Shown here one piece after another: positions 34,062 to 40,088 of a DNA stretch of 40,088 nucleotides; position 1 is the first letter of the stretch, and every line of letters begins with the position of its first letter. A program made the position numbers and the translations under genes. Source of the DNA: Halalkalibacter wakoensis JCM 9140 (GTDB taxonomy: Bacteria > Bacillota > Bacilli > Bacillales > Bacillaceae_D); NCBI RefSeq assembly GCF_000513095.1, contig NZ_BAUT01000034.1, positions 1-40,088 of the forward strand, in the 5' to 3' direction. Under the pieces are notes generated by a model that searched no databases, was not told the DNA's origin, and saw nothing but the letters and a program-made list of their open reading frames with translations.

Positions 34062-34535
34062 ATGAAAACGTTTGGTGTAGTGACTTTAGCCTCTGTTCTC
34101 TTCATTACTGGTTGTGTACAAAATACTGAACCTGTACACGAACATAAAAAACTTGCACAACCAATTTTAGAATATACGGTTGGAAGTGATGATTGGGCAG
34201 TTGTTACGTCGGTTACTGACAATCCTGATATCTTAGAAGCGTATCAATTCGCCGTAAGCCACCCAGAGGTCTTGAAATATATGCCTTGTTACTGTGGTTG
34301 TTATGAAGAAGATGGTCATATAAGTAATACCCATTGCTTTGTTGAAAAGGTTGAAAATGGAATTGTTACTCTCGATACCATGGGATTTGGCTGAGGAGTT
34401 TGTGTCGATATAGCCCGTGCGGCTAAACAAGAATATGAAAAAGGAACTTCTTTAATAGAGATTCGTGACATAATTGATGAAGCCTACAGTGAGATGGGGA
34501 TCCCCCCTACTCCGACTCCAAGGCCGGAAGCTTAA
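34062..34535 (+). CDS. PCYCGC-motif lipoprotein, probable selenoprotein (in-frame UGA at codon 111)
   Basis: Extracellular lipoprotein of unknown function (PF13798-like, PCYCGC family). The lipobox FITGC puts the lipid on C18; PCYCGC occupies residues 75-80, followed by a His and by NTHCFV. A UGA at 34392-34394 falls in MGFG-UGA-GVCVDIARAAK, exactly where a CxxC first cysteine is expected. The frame stays open and family-like for 47 more codons to TAA at 34535, giving 157 residues. A hairpin of bSECIS geometry follows the UGA. Stopping at UGA would remove the most conserved C-terminal helix region. ATG after GGAGGTAAAG. In an operon with copC, copD, a TlpA-like thioredoxin and a YtkA-like lipoprotein, so probably copper or thiol-redox handling. 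Confidence 0.85.
34392..34425 (+). promoter_or_regulatory. Putative bacterial SECIS element in the PCYCGC lipoprotein gene
   Basis: UAGCC (34411-34415) pairs with GGCUA (34421-34425) around the loop CGUGC. The loop begins 22 nt after the UGA, as in cadA, and its second base is G. The stem is only 5 bp but has three G-C pairs. Confidence 0.68.
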
Positions 34536-34545
34536 AAAGTTAAAA

Positions 34546-34578
34546 ACGCATCGTAGCTCAATACGGTGCGTTTAACTT
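34546..34578 (+). terminator. Hairpin between the PCYCGC gene and the TlpA-like gene
   Basis: About ten paired bases, AAACGCATCG with CGGTGCGTTT, one G-U, extended by flanking A/T pairs. The following TTTAACTT is a short T-run, so this may be a partial terminator or attenuator. Confidence 0.55.
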
Positions 34579-34607
34579 AAACAGTACATAAAGAGGAGTG
34601 CTATAAA

Positions 34608-35159
34608 ATGAAACAAAAACGCCGCCTTCTTATTAGATCTACCATCTTATTAATAATAGTTACAGCCTTAGGCTACACGTTTTATCAAAACTTTTTTAGT
34701 GATCAAACTGGTATGGTTAAAGTGGGGGAAGAAGCACCTGATTTTATCCTAACAGACTTAAACGGTCAAACAATTCAATTAAGTAATTACCTTGGCAAAG
34801 GAGTTTTTTTAAACTTTTGGGGCACTTATTGTCCTCCTTGTGAAAAAGAAATGCCTTACATGGAGAATCAGTATGAACGGTTTAAAGAATTAGGTGTAGA
34901 AATAATAGCTGTTGATGTTGGTGAGCCAGAGTTAGTTGTAAGACGCTTTGTTGAACGTCATAACCTTAGTTTCCCCATCCCTATGGACTCGGATAGACGT
35001 GTCATTGATCTTTATGGAATTAGACCTTTACCAACAACCTTCTTGATTGATGAAAATGGGATTGTAACACAGCGGATCACTGGAGGCATGACAGAAAAGG
35101 ACATTATCGACTATTTAAGTAGCATCGTCCCAAAGGATTCCGTCCATAAACTAAAATAA
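34608..35159 (+). CDS. TlpA/ResA-like membrane-anchored thiol-disulfide oxidoreductase
   Basis: 183 residues. One N-terminal transmembrane helix (about 10-29) anchors a thioredoxin-fold domain on the outer face. The active site is C75-P-P-C78 in NFWGTYCPPCEKEMP, and the cis-proline loop is in RPLPTTFLIDENG. The family reduces disulfides for cytochrome c or copper-centre assembly. Its position next to the PCYCGC lipoprotein suggests that protein's CxxC/UxxC may be its partner, which is inference. ATG after AGAGGAG. Confidence 0.88.
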   Translation: MKQKRRLLIRSTILLIIVTALGYTFYQNFFSDQTGMVKVGEEAPDFILTDLNGQTIQLSNYLGKGVFLNFWGTYCPPCEKEMPYMENQYERFKELGVEIIAVDVGEPELVVRRFVERHNLSFPIPMDSDRRVIDLYGIRPLPTTFLIDENGIVTQRITGGMTEKDIIDYLSSIVPKDSVHKLK

Positions 35160-35182
35160 CAAGAAAAGGAGTTGATATAACC

Positions 35183-35677
35183 ATGTCCAAAAATTTTTTA
35201 TTTCTTTCCATTGCATCTCTCGTGGTTTTATCTGCATGCTCTACTGAGGAAAAAACTAGTGATTGCTCTAATACACTTGTGCCAATCGAAATAGATTCTG
35301 GTTACGATCTAAGTGAACCTAAACCAAATGAAGAAGTGAACTTTAGTACTACCATCACCCATGAAGGGTTACCTGTTGAAACTGCGAATCAAGTTGAATT
35401 TGAAATTTGGGAACATGGTAATAAGGAATATCATCACTTAATAGAAGCACAGAAAGCAGAACCTGGTGTTTACCAACTTGACTGGACTTTTGAGGAAGAT
35501 GGAGTTTACTACATTTACTATCATATAACGGCTTGTAATCTGCATCGTATGGAAAAAGAAATGGTTATAGTTGGAGACGTTGATGTCGATGCAATTATAT
35601 CTAACCCAGATACGGTTAATTTAGAAATGGGAAATAAAGAGCATAACAATAAAAAAAGTGATCATTCGAGCCATTAA
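35183..35677 (+). CDS. YtkA-like lipoprotein
   Basis: 164 residues. The lipobox LSAC gives lipidated C19. One immunoglobulin-like domain of the YtkA/FixH-like type runs from PNEEVNFSTTITHEGLPVETANQVEFEIW to GVYYIYYHITACNLHRMEKEMVI, in which members usually bind copper or aid oxidase assembly. The tail is hydrophilic with terminal His-Ser-Ser-His. The ATG follows AAAGGAGTTG, 23 nt after the TlpA-like gene, so same operon. Confidence 0.78.
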   Translation: MSKNFLFLSIASLVVLSACSTEEKTSDCSNTLVPIEIDSGYDLSEPKPNEEVNFSTTITHEGLPVETANQVEFEIWEHGNKEYHHLIEAQKAEPGVYQLDWTFEEDGVYYIYYHITACNLHRMEKEMVIVGDVDVDAIISNPDTVNLEMGNKEHNNKKSDHSSH

Positions 35678-35722
35678 TTATACTCTTAACATTAGAAGTG
35701 TTCGTAAATGGAGGTAACCATT

Positions 35723-35899
35723 TTGGTTACTTTGTTATGGTCAAAATCCTTACTTAATATTAAAAAGTTCAACCACATACTACCGGCTATACAAAAAATT
35801 AGCGGATTAATCATGATTTTATTAGGTATTTTACTATTAAACTGGACAATTCCCCTTCTTGCTGCTTATTTAGTAAAAATTGTTCCATTTAGTTTCTAA
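35723..35899 (+). pseudogene. Remnant resembling the C-terminus of CcdA
   Basis: 58 codons from a TTG placed 7 nt after GGAGGT. The sequence HILPAIQKISGLIMILLGILLLNW followed by a short membrane end looks like the last helix of CcdA/DsbD-type thiol transporters, which are normally about 230 residues. The five preceding helices are absent. It may be a decayed ccdA in the operon with the thioredoxin-like gene, or an unrelated one-helix protein. The strong ribosome site leaves open that the short form is made. Confidence 0.4.
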
Positions 35900-35940
35900 G
35901 TCTAAATACAATTAATTTAGAGTAACTATTTACTAAACTG

Positions 35941-35981
35941 AAAGAACACACCCAGTTCTAATGGGTGTGTTCTTTCTTTTT
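35941..35981 (+). terminator. Terminator of the cop operon
   Basis: Perfect 14-bp inverted repeat (35941-35954 with 35963-35976) followed by TTTTT. Confidence 0.9.
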
Positions 35982-36053
35982 GAGTAACTTATGGGACGAT
36001 CAAAAAACTCTACGTCTATCAGCTTGATAAAACCTTGCATTACATAAGCTTTT

Positions 36054-36478
36054 CTACTTCTTATTCGTTTTTATAAGTAATAAAAGAACTGAAATAATGG
36101 TAAATGCAGTTAGCGCTAGAAAAGGAATGGTTATAAATCCCAGCCAATTTATATACTGAACATTACAAGGAACTCCCTCAGCACACGGCTTTATCGAACC
36201 AAATGATGGTATTTTTTGAATAAGATAATGATAGAGTGAAATGACTCCACCATAATAGCGATTGGGAGCACATATCGTTTTATTTTCAAATCATTATAGT
36301 AAGCCGCTATTCCCAGCAAAATACTCAATGGGTACATGACAATCCTCTGATACCAGCAAAGCTCACAGGGAACAAACAAGCGAATTTCACTGAAATACAA
36401 ACTACCTAACGTTGCCACCACTGCGATCAGCCAGGCTATATATAACAAGAGGTTTTGTATACTAATTTCCTTATCCAT
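36054..36478 (-). pseudogene. bdbC: DsbB/BdbC-type disulfide oxidoreductase, frameshifted
   Basis: Membrane quinone reductase that reoxidises the DsbA-like protein. The first frame has [15 protein letters not shown] (the CxxC of DsbB) and ends early at 36191. The rest, [36 protein letters not shown] with the second cysteine pair, is in another frame down to 36054. Restoring one base at 36250-36251 gives 141 residues and four helices, the normal BdbC length. It starts with an ATG that overlaps the stop of the DsbA-like gene by one base. Confidence 0.87.
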
Positions 36479-37167
36479 TAGTTAGACTCCAATTCCTTTT
36501 CGATAAGGCTCACTATATGCTCATAATCAAACGGATCTTCAACCATCGTACCATTAATAACAATACTAGGCGTTAATGAGACTTGATATTGCTCAACGAG
36601 TTCTTGATCTTTTAATACATCTTCCTTATACGTCTGCTTTATCATATCCTCAGCTAATGTCTCCAAATCAATTTCATTCCCAACAGAAACTGCGATATCT
36701 ATTAACTTTTCTGGAGTTACCCACACATCATCATGCCTTTGCGCTTCAGGCTGATGAATAAAAATTTCCTTATGAAAATCCCAAAAGGCATCTTTATCCT
36801 GATTCCAGACAGATTCACTAGCCATAGCTGCTAAAGCAGACTCTTCGCCATGAAATAATGTATTAATATATGAGAATTTCACCTTACCAGAAGAAATATA
36901 TTCTTCTTCAATTTTTGGAAATACAGTTTCATTCCAAGCTTTACAGGCCGGACATTTGTAATCACCAAATTCAACAATAGTGACAGGCGCGCTGGCTTCA
37001 CCCATCGTTGGTTGGTTGTCTATAGGTGGAGAAATATCAAAAGTTATATCCCCATTCTCTACTTGAATTTGATTTTCGGTTATAAAAATGAAAGCCACTA
37101 CTAAAGCAATAATACCTACGGTTATTAATACGATACTTTTCATTCCTATATTAAAAGATTTACCCAA
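36478..37167 (-). CDS. bdbD: DsbA/BdbD-like thiol-disulfide oxidoreductase
   Basis: 229 residues, anchored by an N-terminal helix (about 9-30). The thioredoxin-fold active site is C72-P-A-C75 in [14 protein letters not shown] and the cis-proline is in [10 protein letters not shown]. It introduces disulfides in exported proteins and forms a pair with BdbC encoded next (1-nt overlap). The TTG start is supported by AAGGAG 9 nt upstream. Confidence 0.9.
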   Translation of the reverse strand: MGKSFNIGMKSIVLITVGIIALVVAFIFITENQIQVENGDITFDISPPIDNQPTMGEASAPVTIVEFGDYKCPACKAWNETVFPKIEEEYISSGKVKFSYINTLFHGEESALAAMASESVWNQDKDAFWDFHKEIFIHQPEAQRHDDVWVTPEKLIDIAVSVGNEIDLETLAEDMIKQTYKEDVLKDQELVEQYQVSLTPSIVINGTMVEDPFDYEHIVSLIEKELESN

Positions 37168-37620
37168 ACCATGTCACTCCTTAACTCTAAAAAACTTATT
37201 GAAATTTAGTTTAGCTATCATTTTATTTTAAACTACTTTAGTTTACATATGGTTGACAAATTACGTAACTTTATCACTGATTATAAGGCGTATAATATAA
37301 ATAAATAATGCAATGCAGTGATAGACGGTTTTCTCTAATTTCTTCCTTGCTACCTCCCAAACAATTCGTGTAATCACTTTTTTTATAATTTTTAGATGTT
37401 GTGCATTGGGAAAGCAGAGGACAACTTTTACAAGTTCAGCGTTTGAGTATATTGGCGAGATCCTTCACGCTTTGTAGTCGGATAAATCAATGACTTCCCA
37501 TAATAATTCTAATTGTTTTTTTTAGACTAGGCCTTAAATGTGGATCAATCTCCTCACGATTATTCACCTATATTCTACTAAGTACACTGAATAATCGGAA
37601 TAGGAAACAAAAAAAAACAA
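37168..37620. other. Intergenic region without a recognisable gene
   Basis: About 450 bp, AT-rich, with stops in all frames. It should contain the promoter of the bdbD-bdbC operon near 37200-37270. No homology, repeat or RNA gene that I can support. Confidence 0.5.
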
Positions 37621-37645
37621 GCTGTTGAGAAAATTTCTCAACAGC
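37605..37645 (-). terminator. Terminator of the manganese ABC operon
   Basis: 12-bp arms GCTGTTGAGAAA / TTTCTCAACAGC with a very small loop; on the minus strand it is followed by TTGTTTTTTTTTG. About 50 nt after the binding-protein gene. Confidence 0.88.
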
Positions 37646-37693
37646 CCGCACATTTCCTTTGTTAATGGATAATGTGTTTTCACTAAAACATCA

Positions 37694-38626
37694 TCACTTA
37701 TTTAAACCTTCTATAATCACATTAATGTTTGACTCCATCATTTTTAAATAAGTATCCCCATCTGTTCCTTCTTTTCCAAGGGAATCTGTATAAACAGTGC
37801 CTACAATTGGTACACCCGTTTCTTGTGATACAGTTTCCATGGTACGACGATCTACACTTGTTTCAACAAAAAGAGATGTAATCCCTTTATCTCGGACTAG
37901 ATCTATTACATCACGCATTTGTTGAGGAGAGCCTTGATTTTCAGAATTAATCTCCCAAATATATCCTGTCTCTATGCCATAGGCCTCACCAAAATACTTA
38001 AAAGCCCCTTCACTTGTAATTAAAAATCGCTTATTTTCATCGATAGTTGCAATTCTCTCAATCGCTTTTTCATGCAGCTCGGTTAGCTCTAGTATATATT
38101 GATCAGCATTTTCTACATAGAGATTCTCATTCTCGGGGTCTTCTTTAATTAATGCATCACGTATATTTTTAGTATATTTAATTCCATTACGTAAATCGAG
38201 CCAAGCATGTGGATCATTTTCTTCTTCTAACCCTTGAGATTCTAAAAGAATTGGCTCCACTCCTTTACTCACTAGGTAAACGGGTGCTTCCTCATCACCT
38301 TTTCCGGCAACTTCAATTAACTTCTTGAACCATCCGTTTCCTTCTTCTAAGTTTAACCCATTATAAAAGACAACATCTGCATCAGTTGTTTTCTTAACAT
38401 CCTCTGGAAGAGGATCGTATTCGTGTGGGTCTGCGCCAATTGGTGTTAAATTATAAATTTCTACGGCACCTCCTCCGACATTCTTTGTAATATCATAAAT
38501 GATGGAATAAGTCGTGACGATCTTCAATTTTTCACTCGCACCCTCATCTTGGCCAGTTGGTTTACTTCCACATGCCCCAAGTAAAAACAGTGTAAGAATA
38601 GTAGTAATAAATATTAATTTTCTCAT
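37694..38626 (-). CDS. mntA: Manganese ABC transporter substrate-binding lipoprotein (PsaA/MntA type)
   Basis: 310-residue cluster A-I binding protein, lipidated at C19 (LLGAC). The four metal ligands can be placed: H68 (ADPHEYDPLP), H140 (NDPHAWLDL), E206 (ITSEGAFKYF) and D281 (VYTDSLG). They lie one residue from PsaA H67/H139/E205/D280; a Glu at the third position marks Mn rather than Zn binders. Also GYIWEINSENQGSPQQ, typical of the Mn group. Last gene of ATPase-permease-binding protein order. MntR control is probable, but the promoter is outside the window. Confidence 0.92.
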   Translation of the reverse strand: MRKLIFITTILTLFLLGACGSKPTGQDEGASEKLKIVTTYSIIYDITKNVGGGAVEIYNLTPIGADPHEYDPLPEDVKKTTDADVVFYNGLNLEEGNGWFKKLIEVAGKGDEEAPVYLVSKGVEPILLESQGLEEENDPHAWLDLRNGIKYTKNIRDALIKEDPENENLYVENADQYILELTELHEKAIERIATIDENKRFLITSEGAFKYFGEAYGIETGYIWEINSENQGSPQQMRDVIDLVRDKGITSLFVETSVDRRTMETVSQETGVPIVGTVYTDSLGKEGTDGDTYLKMMESNINVIIEGLNK

Positions 38627-38654
38627 ATTTCCTCTCCCTTTTACGATGAATATT

Positions 38655-39533
38655 TTAACTATCTGATTGTATTATCAGTGCTCTCTTTTTTCGAGCACGT
38701 ATAGAACGCCATAACACCCCTTGCTTCGGTGATAAGAAAAATGCCACGGCAAACAATGTGCTTGCTACAACGACGATCGTTGGTCCAGAAGCTAAATTAT
38801 ACGTAAAGCTAAAATACAGACCAATTATTGAAGCAATAACGCCAAAAATTGCTGCTAGAAAAACCATAAGTCCCAAGTTATTCGTCAAGAGGTAAGCAGT
38901 TGCTGCGGGTGTTATTAACATCGCTACAACTAATACAATCCCTACTGTTTGTAATGAAGCAACTGTAGACATTGTTAGAAGGGCCATTAACAGATAATGT
39001 ATGATTTTATTAGGTAAGCCATAAGCTGCTGACATAGTAGGATCAAAGGTCGTAACAAGTAACTCTTTAAAAAAGAGATAGACAGATAGTAATACAATGA
39101 CTGTAACAATTAAAGTCATCCACATTTCAGAGGTAGGGACAGCCAAAACATTTCCAAATAAGATATGGTATAAATCTGTACTACTTTGTAAGAGGGTAAT
39201 GACGATAATACCCACTGCAAAAGCAGCAGTAAACATGATTCCTATCGATGTATCATCTTTAATCCGACTATTTTGACTAATATAGCCAATGGCAATCGCT
39301 GTAAGTAAACCAGTCACTACAGCACCATAAAAAATATTGATTCCTAGCATATAAGAAATCGCAACCCCTGGAAGGACTGCATGTGAAATTGCATCCCCCA
39401 TTAAGGACATCCCTCTTAAAATGATAAAACAACCGATGACTCCACAAACAATCCCTACTAGAACTGACGTAATTAATGCTCTTTGTAAAAACTCATATTG
39501 TAAGATTGACTCATAGAAAGTAATTATACTCAT
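38655..39533 (-). CDS. Manganese ABC transporter permease
   Basis: 292-residue ABC-3 family permease with eight to nine helices. Conserved stretches are GCFIILRGMSLMGDAISHAVLPGVAISYML near residue 35-65 and VGIVLVVAMLITPAATAYLLT, the coupling region. The ATG at 39533 is chosen because it overlaps the ATPase stop by ATGA; upstream codons lie inside the ATPase gene. Only one permease gene is present between ATPase and binding protein, so it may act as a homodimer. Confidence 0.92.
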   Translation of the reverse strand: MSIITFYESILQYEFLQRALITSVLVGIVCGVIGCFIILRGMSLMGDAISHAVLPGVAISYMLGINIFYGAVVTGLLTAIAIGYISQNSRIKDDTSIGIMFTAAFAVGIIVITLLQSSTDLYHILFGNVLAVPTSEMWMTLIVTVIVLLSVYLFFKELLVTTFDPTMSAAYGLPNKIIHYLLMALLTMSTVASLQTVGIVLVVAMLITPAATAYLLTNNLGLMVFLAAIFGVIASIIGLYFSFTYNLASGPTIVVVASTLFAVAFFLSPKQGVLWRSIRARKKRALIIQSDS

Positions 39534-40088
39534 GATATTGTCATCCCCATTTCCTCTAAAAAGGATAATTGTCCATGGTAGGCTTTCGAAATTATCTCTG
39601 GTCGACATACCTCGTGTACTGATCCATATTTGATTAGTTCCTTATTTAGTAACAACAACTCATCAAAATACGCACCTGCTTTACTTAAATCATGATGGAC
39701 AATGAAAACGGTTTTTCCTTCATCTCGCTGTTCACGCAAAATGTTAATAATGGTTTCCTCACTTGTTACATCGATCCCAACAAATGGTTCATCAAGAAAA
39801 AAAAATTCCGGCTTTTGAGCTAACGCCCTAGCAACGAATACTCGTTGCTGTTGCCCACCTGATAACTCTCCAATTTGACGCTGACTATACTCTTTCATCC
39901 CAACTTTTTTTAAACATTCATAGGCCCATTCTCTTTCTCTTTTCTTTGGTCGTTTAAACAAGCCAAGTTTTGGATATGTCCCGATCAAGACTGTATCAAT
40001 CACTGTAATAGGGAAGTCCCAGTCAATAGTGCTACGTTGAGGGACATAGGCAATTTTCTCCCGCATTTCCTTAATCGATTTACCTGCT
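39530..40088 (-). CDS. Manganese ABC transporter ATP-binding protein, partial
   Basis: C-terminal 185 or so residues; the frame is open to the window edge, where AGKS is the end of Walker A. The Q-loop YVPQRSTIDWDFPITV is characteristic of Mn/Zn ATPases. Signature LSGGQQQRVFVARAL, Walker B FFFLDEPFVGID and switch histidine VHHDLSKA follow. The N-terminus lies outside. First visible gene of the operon. Confidence 0.93.
   Translation of the reverse strand, partial: AGKSIKEMREKIAYVPQRSTIDWDFPITVIDTVLIGTYPKLGLFKRPKKREREWAYECLKKVGMKEYSQRQIGELSGGQQQRVFVARALAQKPEFFFLDEPFVGIDVTSEETIINILREQRDEGKTVFIVHHDLSKAGAYFDELLLLNKELIKYGSVHEVCRPEIISKAYHGQLSFLEEMGMTIS

Noticed and set aside
29748-34535. Reassignment of TGA as a sense codon
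   Set aside because: TGA is the true stop of cadC, copC and other genes in the window, so only context-dependent recoding fits.
37168-37620. Possible tRNA, tRNA-Sec or other RNA gene in the gap
   Set aside because: No cloverleaf or CCA-type end could be traced; the Sec tRNA must lie elsewhere if the system exists.

Overview
The window comes from a low-GC, spore-forming member of the Bacillaceae, probably an alkaliphilic Bacillus relative. The support is the AT-rich sequence, GGAGG-type ribosome sites with frequent TTG and GTG starts, a spore-coat transglutaminase (tgl), a YjcZ-type small protein, and close matches to Bacillus CadA/CadC, BdbC/BdbD, Ohr and AdaA. The genus is an inference.

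Left part (1-15.6 kb) is metabolic chromosome: ohr; a BCCT osmolyte transporter with a one-base frameshift; an amidohydrolase / Rieske ferredoxin / aldehyde dehydrogenase operon (the dehydrogenase also frameshifted); two spore-related genes on the minus strand; a Fur-controlled siderophore ABC operon (binding lipoprotein, two permeases, ATPase); a Gly/Pro/Tyr-repeat protein; an AraC regulator divergent from a GH120 beta-xylosidase; and an rluF-type pseudouridine synthase with two one-base frameshifts.

Middle part (15.7-24.2 kb) is an integrated element read entirely on the minus strand. It has a coiled-coil protein, two small unknown proteins, a P-loop ATPase, another unknown protein, a 44-codon leader ORF coupled to a large serine recombinase, and then an XRE-like / ImmA-IrrE peptidase / PIN-domain cassette. 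Inverted copies of GTAGCGTCAG lie at both ends of the ATPase/coiled-coil part. Next come a bactofilin-like small protein, a broken adaA and an IS4-family transposase.

Right part (27.3-40.1 kb) is a metal and thiol-redox island: an Acr3-like permease; cadC-cadA-flavoprotein; the divergent copC-copD-PCYCGC lipoprotein-TlpA-YtkA-like operon with a ccdA remnant; BdbD/BdbC-type DsbA and DsbB; and a manganese ABC transporter cut by the window edge.

The main discovery is here. Two genes about 2.5 kb apart, cadA and the PCYCGC lipoprotein gene, each carry a single in-frame TGA exactly where the first Cys of a CxxC motif should be. Each TGA is followed by a hairpin whose five-base apical loop begins 22 nt after the codon and has G at loop position 1 or 2. 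This is the geometry of a bacterial SECIS element, so both genes are best read as selenocysteine (UxxC) proteins. No selA, selB, selC or selD is visible in the window.

Six separate one-base deletions break otherwise well-conserved genes (BCCT, ALDH, rluF twice, adaA, bdbC). Their uniform type suggests indel errors in the sequence as much as gene decay. Indels of that kind would not produce the two TGA codons.
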